64,000 bases of DNA from Mycobacterium asiaticum DSM 44297 (GCF_000613245.1 NZ_HG964937.1:172747-236746); one strand, 5' to 3'. Positions 53,096 to 63,120 are shown, counted from the first letter of the stretch. Notes: generated from the letters alone by a model not told the origin. Made by a program: numbers and translations.

Positions 53096-54923
53096 GGCCC
53101 GGCTCCGGTTGCGGGACAGCCGCCAAAAGGCGGCGCGTGTACTCGTGCTGGGGATTGGCGAACACCTCCTGGCTGTCGCCCTGCTCGACCACCGTGCCGC
53201 GATACATCACCACCACTTGGTGAGCGAGATGCTTGACCACCGAAAGATCGTGTGACACAAACAGATACGACAAGCTGAACCGGTCCTGCAGGTCGAGCAG
53301 CAGGTTGATGATCCCGGCCTGGATCGAGACATCCAGTGCGGACACCGGCTCGTCGAGGGCCAGTATCTTGGGCTGCAAGGCCAGCGCGCGAGCGATGCCG
53401 ATGCGCTGCTTCTGGCCGCCGGAGAACTCGGCGGGGTAGCGGTTGGCGTCGGCGCGGCCCAGTCCTACGATGCCCAGCAACTCGGCCACCCGGGCGTTGG
53501 TGTCGCCCTTGCTGAACCCGTTGGCCCGCAACGGTTCGGCCAGTAGTTCAAAGACCGGCAGCCGCGGGTCCAGCGAGGCCACCGGGTCCTGAAATACCAC
53601 CTGGATATTGCGCCGCAACGCCCGCCGGCCTGCGGTGTTCAGCGTCGACACGTCCGCACCCAGCACCTCAATCGAGCCCGATTGCGGCGCAACAAGTTCC
53701 AGAATCTGGTGCAAGGTGGTCGACTTGCCCGAACCGGATTCGCCGACGATGCCTACCGTCTGGCCTTGCAGCAGATCGAAGCTGATGCCGTCGACGGCCC
53801 GGACCTCCCCGACCCTGCGGCGCAGTACCACGCCCTTGGTCAGCGGGTAGGTCTTGACCAGATCGCGCACGCGCACGACGATCGTCGCGCCGTCGGGTTG
53901 AGCACCGCCGCGATCGACGTTCACGCCGTAGATGTCGGCGGCGCTGCGCCCGACGACCTGGTCGGTACGGATGCACGCGGCCCGGTGACCGGCGCCCACC
54001 TCGATCAACTCCGGTTCGGCGGCGACACATTCGTCAATGGCCAGCGGACAGCGCGGCGCGAACGGGCAGCCCGGGTCCAGGCCGCCCAGCGACGGGGGAG
54101 CGCCGGGTATCGGCACCAGCCGAGTCCCCTGCGCGGCGTCGAGGCGCGGCACCGAGCCCAAAAGCCCGATCGTGTAGGGCATTTGGCGATCCCGGTACAG
54201 GTCGTTCACGCCAGCCGATTCCACGACCCGCCCGGCATACATCACCAGCGCCCGGTCAGCGAACTCGGCGACCACACCCAGGTCGTGGGTGATGATCAGG
54301 ACGCCGGCGCCGGTGACGTCGCGCGCCTTCTTGAGTACTTCCAGGATCTGCGCCTGCACCGTGACATCCAGGGCGGTGGTTGGTTCGTCACAGATCAACA
54401 GGTCGGGATCGTTGGCGATGGCGATGGCGATCACCACACGTTGCCGTTCACCCCCGGAGAGCTCGTGCGGAAACGCTCGCGCGCGTTGTCGCGGTTGCGA
54501 GATGCCCACCAACTCAAGCAATTCCACCGCGCGCTGCTGCGCCGCCTTCTTGCCGACCTCGGGCTGGTGCACCCGGATCGCCTCGGCGAGCTGGTCGCCG
54601 ACGGTGTAAACCGGGGTCAGCGCGGACATCGGGTCCTGGAAGACGGTGCCTATCGACTTGCCGCGGAACCGCGACATGGCGTCGTCGGCCAGCCCCAATA
54701 GTTCGGTGCCCTGCAGGCGCACCGAACCGCCCACCTGGGCGTAGTCGGGCAGCAGGCCGACCACTGCCATTGCCGCGGCCGACTTCCCTGAGCCCGATTC
54801 GCCGACCATGGCCACGACTTCACCCGGGTTGACGTGATAACTGATGCCCCGCACCGCGGTGACCGGGGCGCCGTCGGTCGGGAAGGTGACGGCCAGGTCG
54901 GTCACCTCCAGCAATGGGCTCAT
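53088..54923 (-). CDS. oppD: OppD, fused double ATPase of the oligopeptide importer
   Basis: 611 residues with two complete nucleotide-binding domains (OppD- and OppF-like halves). The first has [32 protein letters not shown] and [14 protein letters not shown]; the second has [33 protein letters not shown] and [14 protein letters not shown]. Between them an oligopeptide/dipeptide C-terminal domain (~280-315) carries [21 protein letters not shown] and HRAAC, four cysteines that in this family hold a 4Fe-4S cluster. Powers peptide uptake. Overlaps oppC by four bases and oppA by eight. Confidence 0.94.
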   Translation of the reverse strand: MSPLLEVTDLAVTFPTDGAPVTAVRGISYHVNPGEVVAMVGESGSGKSAAAMAVVGLLPDYAQVGGSVRLQGTELLGLADDAMSRFRGKSIGTVFQDPMSALTPVYTVGDQLAEAIRVHQPEVGKKAAQQRAVELLELVGISQPRQRARAFPHELSGGERQRVVIAIAIANDPDLLICDEPTTALDVTVQAQILEVLKKARDVTGAGVLIITHDLGVVAEFADRALVMYAGRVVESAGVNDLYRDRQMPYTIGLLGSVPRLDAAQGTRLVPIPGAPPSLGGLDPGCPFAPRCPLAIDECVAAEPELIEVGAGHRAACIRTDQVVGRSAADIYGVNVDRGGAQPDGATIVVRVRDLVKTYPLTKGVVLRRRVGEVRAVDGISFDLLQGQTVGIVGESGSGKSTTLHQILELVAPQSGSIEVLGADVSTLNTAGRRALRRNIQVVFQDPVASLDPRLPVFELLAEPLRANGFSKGDTNARVAELLGIVGLGRADANRYPAEFSGGQKQRIGIARALALQPKILALDEPVSALDVSIQAGIINLLLDLQDRFSLSYLFVSHDLSVVKHLAHQVVVMYRGTVVEQGDSQEVFANPQHEYTRRLLAAVPQPEPGHA

Positions 54924-55825
54924 TCGCCACCCCGCCGCAGGGTGCTCGCGCCGGGATCCAATGCGTCGCGCAAGCCGTCACCGGTCAGGTTGGCGCACAC
55001 CAGGATCAGCACCAGCACCCCGGCCGGCACCAGGAATACCCACGGGAACGTGGTCGCCGACTGGGTGCCGTCGGCGATCAGGGTGCCCAGGGATACGTCC
55101 GGCGGCTGGACCCCGAAACCCAGGAAGCTCAAGCCTGTTTCGGCGAGAATCGCGAACGCGACGTTCAGCGCCGCATCGATGATCAGGATGGACGCCACGT
55201 TGGGCAGCACGTGCCCGGTAATGATTCGGCGGCTGGAGACGCCCATATACCGTGCGGCGCGGATGAATTCGCGCTCGCGCAGGCTCATGGTCAGACCGCG
55301 CACCATTCGTGAGCTGACCATCCAGCCGAAACCGGCCAGCAGCAGGACCAGCATGAAGATGTTGGCCGAGTTCTTGGTACGCGGGGAGACAATCGCGATC
55401 AGGATGAAGCTGGGGATCACCAGCATCAGGTCGACCAGCCACATCAGCGCCCCGTCGCGCCAGTCCGCGAAATAGCCCGCGATCGATCCGACGGTCGCGG
55501 CGATTCCGGTGGAGATCACCGCGACGCAGACGCCGATCAGCATCGACTTCTGCATCCCCCGCAACGTCTGGGCCAGCAGGTCCTGGCCCAGGGCGTTGGT
55601 TCCCAACCAATGGCGGGTGTTGGGCGGTTGCAGCAGCGCACTGAAATCCAGGTCTTGGTAGGAGTACGGCAGCAACCCGGGCAGCGTGTAGCAGCCAATG
55701 AAGAGCAGTATCAGCACCAGCAGCGCGCCCACCGCCGACCGGTTGCGCAGGAACCGCCGCAGCACCAGAGTGCGGCGCGAAGTGAAGGTCGCCTCGGTCT
55801 CCTCGATCTGCTGGACCGTGGTCAT
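54920..55825 (-). CDS. oppC: OppC, oligopeptide permease membrane subunit
   Basis: 301 residues, about six membrane helices. The start at ATG 55825 (MTTVQQIEE) makes an ATGA overlap with oppB. The N-terminal OppC_N part ([20 protein letters not shown]), the [17 protein letters not shown] segment and the coupling-helix EAA motif ([27 protein letters not shown]) are typical. Forms the channel with OppB. Confidence 0.93.
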   Translation of the reverse strand: MTTVQQIEETEATFTSRRTLVLRRFLRNRSAVGALLVLILLFIGCYTLPGLLPYSYQDLDFSALLQPPNTRHWLGTNALGQDLLAQTLRGMQKSMLIGVCVAVISTGIAATVGSIAGYFADWRDGALMWLVDLMLVIPSFILIAIVSPRTKNSANIFMLVLLLAGFGWMVSSRMVRGLTMSLREREFIRAARYMGVSSRRIITGHVLPNVASILIIDAALNVAFAILAETGLSFLGFGVQPPDVSLGTLIADGTQSATTFPWVFLVPAGVLVLILVCANLTGDGLRDALDPGASTLRRGGE

Positions 55826-56799
55826 GAGACGCGCACCCGAGGGTCCAGTGCCGCGTAGAAGATGTCGGAGAGCAGACCGGCCAGCAATACGACGGTGCCG
55901 GAGAACAGTGCGATGGCCGCAACGATGTTGGTGTCCTGGGTGGCGATGCCCCGGATCGCCCATTCACCCATGCCGTGCCAGCCGAAGATCTTCTCGACGA
56001 ACACCGCCCCGGCCACCAGTCCGGCCACGCTGTAGGCGAATAGCGTGGCCATCGGAATCAGTGCGGTGCGCAGTCCGTGCTTGACCAATGCGCGGCGGCG
56101 GGTCAATCCCTTGGCGCGTGCGGTGCGAATGAAATCCTGGCCGAGCACGTCGAGCATCGCGTTGCGCTGGTAGCGGCTGTAACCCGCGGCCGCACCCAAT
56201 GCCAACGTGAGCGATGGCAGCACCAGGTGTTTCAGCCGGTCACCCAATGCGGCCCAGGTTCCGTCGGCTACACCCGGTGATGTCTCCCCGGTGTAGTCGA
56301 AAAGCTGGATACCCAACGCCCAGTTGATCCGTAGCGCTCCCATGATCAGCAGGTTGGCGATCACGAAAGTCGGCGTGCTGATCACCAGCAACGCGAACAT
56401 CGTGACGGCGCGGTCGCTGAGTCGGTACTGCCGAATCGCGCCCCAAGCGCCCAGCGCCACGCCCAGTAACGTCCCGACGACCGATCCAATGACGAGCAGC
56501 CGCAAGCTCACTCCGATCCGGCGGCCCAGTTCGGTGGCCACGGGTTGGCCGGTGATGGTCTTGCCGAAATCGCCTTGTACGGCGTGCGAAACCCAGTTCA
56601 CGTAGCGGATCGGGATTGGCCGGTCGAGACCCAGGTCGTGAGCCTTGGCATCGATGACGGCCTGTGGCGGGCGCGGGCTGCGCTGCATCAAGCTGTCCAA
56701 CGGCCGGAACGCGAAGGAGGTGAGGCAATAGGTCAGAAAAGTGGCCAGTGCGAGCAGCACGATGTACTTGAGCAAGCGGCGCGCGAGAAATCGCGTCAT
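55822..56799 (-). CDS. oppB: OppB, oligopeptide permease membrane subunit
   Basis: 325 residues, first gene of the opp operon. About six membrane helices; typical blocks are TFLTYCLTSFAFRPLDSL, the NWVSHAVQGDFGKTITGQPV loop and the EAA coupling motif (LGQDFIRTARAKGLTRRRALVKHGLRTALIP). The family normally starts MxRFLxRRLL as here. It is divergent from canA with 166 bases between starts. It corresponds to Rv1283c. Confidence 0.93.
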   Translation of the reverse strand: MTRFLARRLLKYIVLLALATFLTYCLTSFAFRPLDSLMQRSPRPPQAVIDAKAHDLGLDRPIPIRYVNWVSHAVQGDFGKTITGQPVATELGRRIGVSLRLLVIGSVVGTLLGVALGAWGAIRQYRLSDRAVTMFALLVISTPTFVIANLLIMGALRINWALGIQLFDYTGETSPGVADGTWAALGDRLKHLVLPSLTLALGAAAGYSRYQRNAMLDVLGQDFIRTARAKGLTRRRALVKHGLRTALIPMATLFAYSVAGLVAGAVFVEKIFGWHGMGEWAIRGIATQDTNIVAAIALFSGTVVLLAGLLSDIFYAALDPRVRVS

Positions 56800-56891
56800 G
56801 TCCGACTCCCGTGCCGCATTGGGACAGGGTAGCGCTCGGAGCTATTGCGATCCCGCTGATCCGCACCCGTGTAATTCGCCTATCACCTTGT

Positions 56892-56897
56892 TAAAAT
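56892..56897 (+). promoter_or_regulatory. Candidate canA -10 element
   Basis: TAAAAT in an AT-richer stretch (CACCTTGTTAAAATCC) about 70 bases before the canA start, in the divergent oppB-canA gap. I see no convincing -35. Confidence 0.3.
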
Positions 56898-56965
56898 CCA
56901 CGTCGCTTCTGGCTGGTATGCCCGGCCGCTGGCAGATCCGGTCCTGCGAACTGAGGGAGACCTGC

Positions 56966-57457
56966 GTGACGGTTACCGATGACTACCTGGCCAACAACGC
57001 CACTTACGCGAGTGACTTCAAGGGGCCATTGCCGCTGCCGCCGAGCAAACACATCGCAGTGCTTGCGTGCATGGACGCCCGCATCGACGTCTATCGCGTG
57101 CTGGGCATCAAGGAGGGCGAGTCGCACGTCATCCGCAACGCCGGAGGAGTCGTCACCGACGATGCGATCCGGTCGTTGGCGATCAGCCAGCGGTTGCTGG
57201 GCACCCAAGAGATCATCCTGATCCACCACACCGACTGCGGCATGCTGACGTTCACCGACGACGAGTTCAAGCGCAGCATCCAGGAGGAGACCGGGGTCAA
57301 GCCGCCGTGGGCGGCCGAGGCTTTCCCGGATCTGGCCGAGGACGTCCGGCAGTCGTTGCGGCGCATCGAGAACAGCCCGTTCGTCACCAAGCACACCTCG
57401 TTGCGTGGGTTCATCTTCGACGTTGCCACCGGCAAGCTCGAAGAGGTCACCCTGTAG
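56966..57457 (+). CDS. canA: Beta-carbonic anhydrase CanA
   Basis: 163 residues from GTG 56966, preceded by a strong GAGGGAGA. Zinc ligands C35, H88 and C91 with the D37-x-R39 dyad (CMDARID; HHTDCGM) identify a beta-class carbonic anhydrase; length and sequence match M. tuberculosis Rv1284. Interconverts CO2 and bicarbonate in the cytoplasm. It is convergent with the thioesterase gene, separated by a strong hairpin. Its closeness to cysD is conserved in M. tuberculosis but does not itself show a role in sulfur metabolism. Confidence 0.96.
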   Translation: MTVTDDYLANNATYASDFKGPLPLPPSKHIAVLACMDARIDVYRVLGIKEGESHVIRNAGGVVTDDAIRSLAISQRLLGTQEIILIHHTDCGMLTFTDDEFKRSIQEETGVKPPWAAEAFPDLAEDVRQSLRRIENSPFVTKHTSLRGFIFDVATGKLEEVTL

Positions 57458-57519
57458 CGCGAGAAGACGCGAAAGCTCCCGACACGCCGAGCGTGCGGGA
57501 GCTTTCGCGTCTTCTCGCG
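57458..57519. terminator. Strong bidirectional hairpin terminator between canA and the thioesterase gene
   Basis: A perfect 24-bp inverted repeat (57458-57481 with 57496-57519) extended by an inner CACGC/GCGTG stem after a one-base bulge. Arms contain GAAGACGCGAAAGC / GCTTTCGCGTCTTC, the same sequence as at the terminator at 9384-9432. It starts directly after the canA stop. Confidence 0.85.
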
Positions 57520-57531
57520 GAGGGACAGGAC

Positions 57532-57948
57532 CTATCCGACCTTGTAAGTTGCGAGGGCCTTGGCAAGCAACTGCCCGTCCGGGTCGACGATGTCGGCCTC
57601 GCAGTTGACCAGCGACCGCCCGCGGCGCAGAGCCCGGCCCACCCCGATCACATCGGTGGCCCGTGCCGGCGCCAGGAAGTCCAGCGTCATTGACACCGTC
57701 ACGCCGCGTAACGACGGCGGGGCCTCGCGACCGGACCAGGCCGCCGCCATCACCGCGAGATCGGCGAGGGTGGCGATCGCCCCGCCGTGCACCATGTCGG
57801 CCATGGTGGTGTTCGTTGGATCCCACGGCAGCCGCAGCCTGACCTCGTCGTCACCGAGATATTCGGCGACGATGCCCAGTTTGGTGACGAAAGGCGACTG
57901 AGGCAGGAACGCCGCGATGACGTCGCGCCCGCTAGCAGGAGTGTTCAT
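57532..57948 (-). CDS. PaaI-type hotdog thioesterase
   Basis: 138 residues. A single hotdog domain with LGIVAEYLGDDEVRLRLPW, MADMVHGGAIATLADLAVMAAAWS (the HGG...L motif of PaaI/4HBT proteins), VSMTLDFLAPA and GRSLVNCEADIVDPDGQLLAKALATYKV. Hydrolyses acyl-CoA thioesters; chain type unknown. ATG 57948 is preferred; GTG 57966 is possible. No ribosome-binding site is clear for either. I do not recall this gene here in M. tuberculosis. Confidence 0.85.
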   Translation of the reverse strand: MNTPASGRDVIAAFLPQSPFVTKLGIVAEYLGDDEVRLRLPWDPTNTTMADMVHGGAIATLADLAVMAAAWSGREAPPSLRGVTVSMTLDFLAPARATDVIGVGRALRRGRSLVNCEADIVDPDGQLLAKALATYKVG

Positions 57949-58043
57949 CGGTACATGCTTGCGCACGTCCGGTCAGCACCGGAAGTGGTCACCCCCCCGC
58001 GTCTGCTCGCGAGACCCCGTTGACAGCCCGGCCCTGGGCTGGT

Positions 58044-58075
58044 TCTATATCTGCAATAACAGTTAATATGGTCAA
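58044..58075 (+). promoter_or_regulatory. AT-rich operator/promoter candidate upstream of cysD
   Basis: TTCTATATCTGCAATAACAG and the adjoining TTAATATGGTCAAT form an AT island in otherwise GC-rich DNA, 22-50 bases before cysD. It has partial dyad symmetry around AACAGTT. A plausible site for the Rrf2 regulator encoded after cysNC, but no CymR-consensus match can be claimed. Confidence 0.4.
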
Positions 58076-58096
58076 TCCAGCCAACTTTACCGAGAA

Positions 58097-59035
58097 ATGA
58101 TGCCGATGAGCACTGATCTCAAAGCCGGCCCGGCGGCCGGCCAGTATGAACTGAGCCACCTGCGCTCGTTGGAGGCCGAAGCGATCCACATCATCCGGGA
58201 GGTGGCCGCCGAGTTCGAGCGGCCAGTGCTGCTGTTCTCCGGCGGCAAGGACTCGATCGTGATGCTGCATCTGGCGCTCAAGGCCTTTCGTCCCGGGCGG
58301 TTGCCGTTCCCGGTGATGCACGTCGACACGGGGCACAACTTCGACGAGGTGTTGGCGACGCGGGACGAACTGGTCGCCGAGGCGGGGGTGCGGCTGGTGG
58401 TGGCATCGGTGCAGGACGACATCGACGCCGGACGGGTGGTCGAGACGATCCCGTCCCGCAACCCGCTGCAGACGGTGACGCTGTTGCGCGCCATCGGCGA
58501 GCACAAGTTCGATGCGGCGTTCGGTGGGGCCCGGCGTGACGAGGAGAAGGCACGGGCCAAGGAGCGGGTGTTCAGCTTCCGCGACGAGTTCGGCCAGTGG
58601 GAGCCCAAGGCGCAGCGCCCCGAACTGTGGAACCTCTACAACGGCCGCCATCACAAGGGTGAGCACATCCGAGTGTTCCCACTGTCCAACTGGACCGAGT
58701 TTGACATCTGGTCCTACATCGGCGCCGAGAAGGTCAAGCTGCCGTCGATCTATTTTGCGCACCGGCGCAAGGTTTTTCGGCGCGATGGGATGCTGCTCGC
58801 GGTACACCGCTACCTGCAGCCGCGCGCCGACGAGCCGGTGTTCGAGGCCTCGGTACGGTTCCGCACCGTCGGCGACGTGACCTGCACCGGTTGTGTGGAA
58901 TCCGAGGCGGCAACGGTGTCGGAGGTCATCGCCGAGACCGCCGTGTCCCGGTTGACCGAGCGGGGCGCGACCCGCGCGGACGACCGGATCTCCGAGGCCG
59001 GCATGGAAGACCGGAAACGGCAGGGGTACTTCTGA
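58097..59035 (+). CDS. cysD: CysD, sulfate adenylyltransferase small (ATP-PPi lyase) subunit
   Basis: 312 residues. PP-loop SGGKDSIVMLHLALKAF near residue 50, HVDTGHNFDEV, FDAAFGGARRDEEKARAKERVFSFRD and PLSNWTEFDIWSYI are the CysD signatures. With CysN makes adenosine 5'-phosphosulfate from sulfate and ATP. ATG 58097 is followed by further ATGs (58100, 58106); the true start may be any of them. Overlaps cysNC by one base (TGATG). It corresponds to Rv1285. Confidence 0.96.
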   Translation: MMPMSTDLKAGPAAGQYELSHLRSLEAEAIHIIREVAAEFERPVLLFSGGKDSIVMLHLALKAFRPGRLPFPVMHVDTGHNFDEVLATRDELVAEAGVRLVVASVQDDIDAGRVVETIPSRNPLQTVTLLRAIGEHKFDAAFGGARRDEEKARAKERVFSFRDEFGQWEPKAQRPELWNLYNGRHHKGEHIRVFPLSNWTEFDIWSYIGAEKVKLPSIYFAHRRKVFRRDGMLLAVHRYLQPRADEPVFEASVRFRTVGDVTCTGCVESEAATVSEVIAETAVSRLTERGATRADDRISEAGMEDRKRQGYF

Positions 59036-60888
59036 TGGCTGGACCTTCGACGTTGTTACGCCTCGCTACGGCCGGGTCGGTCGACGACGGAAAATCCACC
59101 CTCATCGGACGGCTGCTTTACGACTCCAAGGCCGTGATGGAAGACCAGTGGGCATCGGTAGAGAAGACCTCGCGGGAACGGGGTCACGACTACACCGACC
59201 TCGCGCTGGTCACCGACGGGCTGCGCGCCGAACGCGAGCAGGGCATCACCATCGATGTCGCCTACCGCTATTTCGCCACGCCCAAACGCAAATTCATCAT
59301 CGCCGACACCCCCGGCCACATCCAGTACACCCGCAACATGGTGACCGGGGCGTCGACCGCGCAACTGGTAATCGTGCTTGTCGACGCGCGGCACGGCCTG
59401 CTGGAGCAGTCACGCCGGCATGCGTTCCTGGCCTCGCTACTGGGCATCCAGCACATCGTGCTGGCCGTCAACAAGATGGACCTGATCGATTGGGACCAGG
59501 CGAAATTCGAGGCGATCCGCGACGAGTTCCACGCGTTCGCTGCGCGCCTGGATGTGCAGGACGTCGCCACCATACCGATGTCGGCGCTGCATGGCGACAA
59601 CGTGGTGACCAAGTCGGACAAGACGCCCTGGTACGAGGGGCCGGCGCTGCTTTCCCACCTGGAAGAAGTGTTCATCGCCGGTGACCGCAACCTGGTCGAC
59701 GTACGATTCCCGGTCCAGTACGTCATCCGCCCGCATACCCATGAGCATCAGGACCATCGCAGCTACGCCGGCACTGTCGCCAGCGGCGTGATGCGCCCCG
59801 GTGACGAGGTGGTGGTGCTGCCGATCGGCAAGACCACCCGGATCACCAGTATCGACGGCACCAACGGGCCGGTGGCCGAAGCGTTTCCGCCGATGGCGGT
59901 ATCGCTCAGTCTGGCCGACGACATCGACATCTCGCGCGGTGACATGATCGCGCGGACCAACAATCAGCCCCGGGTCACCCAACATTTCGACGCCACGGTG
60001 TGCTGGATGTCGGACGCGTCGGCGCTCGAGCCCGGCCGCGACTATGTCATCAAGCACACCACACGCACCACGCGGGCCAGGGTGACGGCGCTGGACTACC
60101 GGCTCGACGTCAACACGCTGCACCGCGACAAAACGGCAACGGCGTTGAAGCTCAACGAGCTTGGCCGGATCACGCTGCGCACGCAGGTGCCCTTGCTGCT
60201 TGACGAGTACTCCCGCAACTCCAGCACAGGCTCGTTCATCCTCATCGACCCGGACACCAACGGAACGGTGGCCGCGGGGATGGTGCTGCGGGATGTGGCG
60301 GCCCAGAAGGCAAGTCCCAATACCGTCCGGCACAAGTCACTGGTCACCGCCGCGGATCGGGCTATTCAGGGCAGGACGGTGTGGCTTACCGGGCTCTCGG
60401 GCGCGGGCAAGTCTTCGGTGGCCATGCTGGTCGAGCAGAAGTTGCTCGAAAAGGGTATTCCCGCTTACGTTCTCGACGGGGACAACCTGCGGCACGGCCT
60501 CAACGCCGACCTGGGCTTCTCCATGGCCGACCGGGCCGAGAACCTGCGCCGCCTGGCGCATGTGGCGACGCTGTTGGCCGATTCGGGTCAGATCGTGCTG
60601 GTGCCTGCGATCAGCCCGCTGGCCGAGCACCGGGAGTTGGCGCGAAAGGTCCACGACGACGCCGGATTCGAGTTCTTCGAGGTGTTCTGCGATACCCCGC
60701 TGGTCGAGTGTGAGCGGCGCGATCCGAAGGGCCTGTACGCCAAGGCCCGGGCCGGGGAGATCACACATTTCACCGGGATCGACAGCCCGTACCAGCGGCC
60801 GAAGAACCCCGATCTGCGGCTCACCGCCGACCGGACTCTCGAGGAGCAGGCGCAGAGCGTGATCGACATGCTCGAGGTGCGCGCCTAG
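59035..60888 (+). CDS. cysN: CysNC, sulfate adenylyltransferase GTPase subunit fused to APS kinase
   Basis: 617 residues. GTPase half: GSVDDGKST (14-22), DTPGH (~92) and NKMD (~148), then EF-Tu-like beta-barrel domains with the sulfate-assimilation pattern [21 protein letters not shown] kinase half from ~440: [18 protein letters not shown] (P-loop), [29 protein letters not shown] and [12 protein letters not shown]. Makes APS (with CysD) and then PAPS. It corresponds to Rv1286 (CysN/CysC). Confidence 0.96.
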   Translation: MAGPSTLLRLATAGSVDDGKSTLIGRLLYDSKAVMEDQWASVEKTSRERGHDYTDLALVTDGLRAEREQGITIDVAYRYFATPKRKFIIADTPGHIQYTRNMVTGASTAQLVIVLVDARHGLLEQSRRHAFLASLLGIQHIVLAVNKMDLIDWDQAKFEAIRDEFHAFAARLDVQDVATIPMSALHGDNVVTKSDKTPWYEGPALLSHLEEVFIAGDRNLVDVRFPVQYVIRPHTHEHQDHRSYAGTVASGVMRPGDEVVVLPIGKTTRITSIDGTNGPVAEAFPPMAVSLSLADDIDISRGDMIARTNNQPRVTQHFDATVCWMSDASALEPGRDYVIKHTTRTTRARVTALDYRLDVNTLHRDKTATALKLNELGRITLRTQVPLLLDEYSRNSSTGSFILIDPDTNGTVAAGMVLRDVAAQKASPNTVRHKSLVTAADRAIQGRTVWLTGLSGAGKSSVAMLVEQKLLEKGIPAYVLDGDNLRHGLNADLGFSMADRAENLRRLAHVATLLADSGQIVLVPAISPLAEHRELARKVHDDAGFEFFEVFCDTPLVECERRDPKGLYAKARAGEITHFTGIDSPYQRPKNPDLRLTADRTLEEQAQSVIDMLEVRA

Positions 60889-60910
60889 CGGGCTGGCAGA
60901 ATCGGTCAGC

Positions 60911-61387
60911 ATGCGGATGTCGGCCAAAGCGGAATACGCTGTGCGCGCGATGGTCCAGCTTGCGACGGTGCCCAGCGGCACGCTTGTCAAGACCGACGAC
61001 TTGGCCCAGGCCCAGGGGATTCCGCCGCAGTTTCTGGTCGACATTCTGACCAACCTGCGCACCGATCGGTTGGTCCGCAGCCACCGGGGTCGCGAAGGCG
61101 GGTACGAACTCGCGCGTCCCGGCACCGAGATCAGCATCGCTGACGTGCTGCGCTGCATCGACGGGCCGCTGGCCAGCGTCCGCGATATCGGGCTCGGTGA
61201 CCTGCCGTATTCCGGGCCCACCGTCGCGCTCACCGACGTGTGGCGGGCGTTGCGCGCCAGCATGCGCTCAGTGCTGGAAGAGACCACCATCGCCGACGTC
61301 GCCGCCAACAGTCTGCCCGAACACGTCGCGCAGATGGCCGACGATTACCGCGACCAGGAAAGCAAGCGGCACGGGTCGACGCGCTAG
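60911..61387 (+). CDS. Rrf2-family transcriptional regulator, cysteine-cluster-free (CymR-like)
   Basis: 158 residues. N-terminal winged helix ([68 protein letters not shown]). Only one cysteine (C77) is present, so the three-cysteine Fe-S site of IscR/NsrR is absent. This resembles Bacillus CymR, which senses cysteine status through a CysK complex. It sits 22 bases after cysNC, so it is likely an autogenous regulator of the sulfate-assimilation genes. It corresponds to Rv1287. Stop overlaps the convergent VOC gene (CTAG). Confidence 0.92.
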   Translation: MRMSAKAEYAVRAMVQLATVPSGTLVKTDDLAQAQGIPPQFLVDILTNLRTDRLVRSHRGREGGYELARPGTEISIADVLRCIDGPLASVRDIGLGDLPYSGPTVALTDVWRALRASMRSVLEETTIADVAANSLPEHVAQMADDYRDQESKRHGSTR

Positions 61388-61773
61388 CTGCCCGAGCCGT
61401 AGGGCCGGGTGAGGATCTCCATGGCGTGCCCGGCCGGATCCCGGAAGTACACGCCCCGGCCGCCGTCCCGCGTGTTGATCTGGCCGGGGCGGCTGGCCCC
61501 GGGGTCGGCCCAGTGCGGCAGGCCGCGCGCGCTGATCTTGCCGTAGATCGCGTCGAACTCGTCCTCGGACACCAGAAACGCGTAGTGCTGCGGCCGGATC
61601 TCGTCGGGTTCGGCGACGTCGGCGTAGTCCAGCGATGCCCCGTGGTCTAACGCGACGACCATGAACGGGCCGAACGGGGTGGGGCTGGGCAGGCCGAACA
61701 GTTCGGTGAGGAACTCCGCGGACTCCCGTTTGTCGCGGGCCGCGACGATGGTGTGGTTGAAGCTGATGGACAT
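61384..61773 (-). CDS. VOC-superfamily (glyoxalase/dioxygenase fold) protein
   Basis: 129 residues, one VOC domain: [59 protein letters not shown] and [21 protein letters not shown]7, H53-region and the final E would form a metal site as in glyoxalase-like enzymes. Function unknown; VOC domains serve in glyoxalases, dioxygenases and drug-binding resistance proteins. It is 16 bases from another VOC gene on the same strand, forming a two-gene unit. Confidence 0.85.
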   Translation of the reverse strand: MSISFNHTIVAARDKRESAEFLTELFGLPSPTPFGPFMVVALDHGASLDYADVAEPDEIRPQHYAFLVSEDEFDAIYGKISARGLPHWADPGASRPGQINTRDGGRGVYFRDPAGHAMEILTRPYGSGS

Positions 61774-61789
61774 GGTGCTTACCAGTCTG

Positions 61790-62203
61790 CTACTTCGGCG
61801 CCGTTAGCTCCAATGCGATGTTGTCCGGGTCGCGAAACTCCAGAATGTAGGACGGCCCGATGTCCTTGATCGGCCCGTGGGCGATCCCCAGTTCATCGAG
61901 ATGAGTTGCCGCAGCATCTAATTCGTCCTTGCTGGCCACGCGGAACGCGAGGTGGTCCAGGCCGACGCGGTTCTCGTCGAAGCGGTCGGTGGCCACCGGG
62001 CGCAGGCCCAATAGTCCACCGCCCATGTCATAGATGACCCCACCGAACAGGAACCCCAGCCGATTGCGCAGCTTCTCGTCGGCGTTCTCGGGAATCTCGA
62101 TCAGCACCGGCCAGTCGAAGACGCTTTCGTAGAACTGGCGGGACCGTTCGATATCGGTGACGGTCAGCCGTACGTGCGCGAAGGACGTGCTCGTTAGGGC
62201 CAT
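61790..62203 (-). CDS. VOC-superfamily protein
   Basis: 137 residues. FAHVRLTVTDIERSRQFYESVFDWP, GLDHLAFRVASKDELDAAATHL and SYILEFRDPDNIALELTAP show a complete VOC fold with metal-ligand positions H10, H~83 and E~132. First gene of a VOC pair; 20 bases separate its start from the divergent luciferase-like gene, so the two transcription units share a compact promoter region. Function unknown. Confidence 0.86.
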   Translation of the reverse strand: MALTSTSFAHVRLTVTDIERSRQFYESVFDWPVLIEIPENADEKLRNRLGFLFGGVIYDMGGGLLGLRPVATDRFDENRVGLDHLAFRVASKDELDAAATHLDELGIAHGPIKDIGPSYILEFRDPDNIALELTAPK

Positions 62204-62223
62204 CCGGCCATGCTGCCAGAATC

Positions 62224-63120
62224 GTGGGCGTGCAGATAGGTATGACCATGCCGGTGATGGAGCCCGACCTCGACGCGACGCTGCTCAAGACTTGGGCCGA
62301 GGCGATCGACGAGGGGCCGTTCTCGTCGCTGTGCTGGGGCGAACGCATTGCCTTCGACAATCCGGACAGCCTGACGCTGCTCGGCGCGCTGTCGGCGTGG
62401 ACCGACCGCGTGCGGCTGGTGACGACGGTGATCGTGCCGCAGTTGCACGACCCGGTCATGCTGGCCAAGGCGCTGGCCACCGGCGACCTGCTCAGCGCCG
62501 GCCGGTTGACCGTCGGCATCGGGGTGGGCGGCAGGCACGAGGACTACAACTCCGTCGGCGCCGACCCCAAGACGCAGACCATGCGCGCCATGGCCGAGCG
62601 CGTCGCCGTCATGAAACGAGTCTGGGCCGGGGAGAAGACCACCGATTCGGTGCGGCCGGTCGGACCGCCGCCGGTGCAGGCCGGCGGGCCGCGGCTGCTC
62701 GTCGGCACCATCGGGCCCAAAACCGTGCGCAGCGCTGCCAACTGGGCCGACGGCATGGCGGGAACCACCCTGAACCTGGACGTCGTCCAGCAGAACGAAC
62801 TGTTCGACGTGGCCCGCGTGGCCTGGAAAGAGGCAGGCAAGCCCGCACCCCACCTGGCCACCTCGTTCTGGTTCGCGTTCGGTGCGCCCGACGAAGCCCG
62901 CGAGCAGGTTCACCGGCACCTGCGCCGCTACATGAACTGGATCCCCGCCGAATACGTCGACGCGATGGCGCCGACCACGGGGTGGGCGGGCAGCGAGGAC
63001 GAGCTGCTGGCGGTGCTGCGCAGGTTCGCCGACATCGGCACCGACGAAGTGCACCTGATTCCCACCAGCTCGGACATCGGGCAGCTCCGGCGCGCCGCCG
63101 ACGTCGCCGCCGCCCTCTAA
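62224..63120 (+). CDS. LLM-class flavin- (FMN/F420-) dependent oxidoreductase
   Basis: 298 residues from GTG 62224. Luciferase-like TIM barrel: VQIGMTMPVMEPDLDATLLK, RVRLVTTVIVPQLHDPVMLAKALATGDLLSAGRLTVGIGVGG, RLLVGTIGPKTVRSAANWADG and TDEVHLIPTSS. In mycobacteria many such proteins use F420. Divergent from the VOC pair, which could belong to the same pathway of small-molecule detoxification (inference only). Convergent with the TrkA-type gene; the stops are one base apart. Confidence 0.88.
   Translation: MGVQIGMTMPVMEPDLDATLLKTWAEAIDEGPFSSLCWGERIAFDNPDSLTLLGALSAWTDRVRLVTTVIVPQLHDPVMLAKALATGDLLSAGRLTVGIGVGGRHEDYNSVGADPKTQTMRAMAERVAVMKRVWAGEKTTDSVRPVGPPPVQAGGPRLLVGTIGPKTVRSAANWADGMAGTTLNLDVVQQNELFDVARVAWKEAGKPAPHLATSFWFAFGAPDEAREQVHRHLRRYMNWIPAEYVDAMAPTTGWAGSEDELLAVLRRFADIGTDEVHLIPTSSDIGQLRRAADVAAAL

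Noticed and set aside
57949..58096. Poly-cysteine leader peptide attenuator in front of cysD
   Set aside because: No short frame with consecutive Cys codons was found upstream of cysD.
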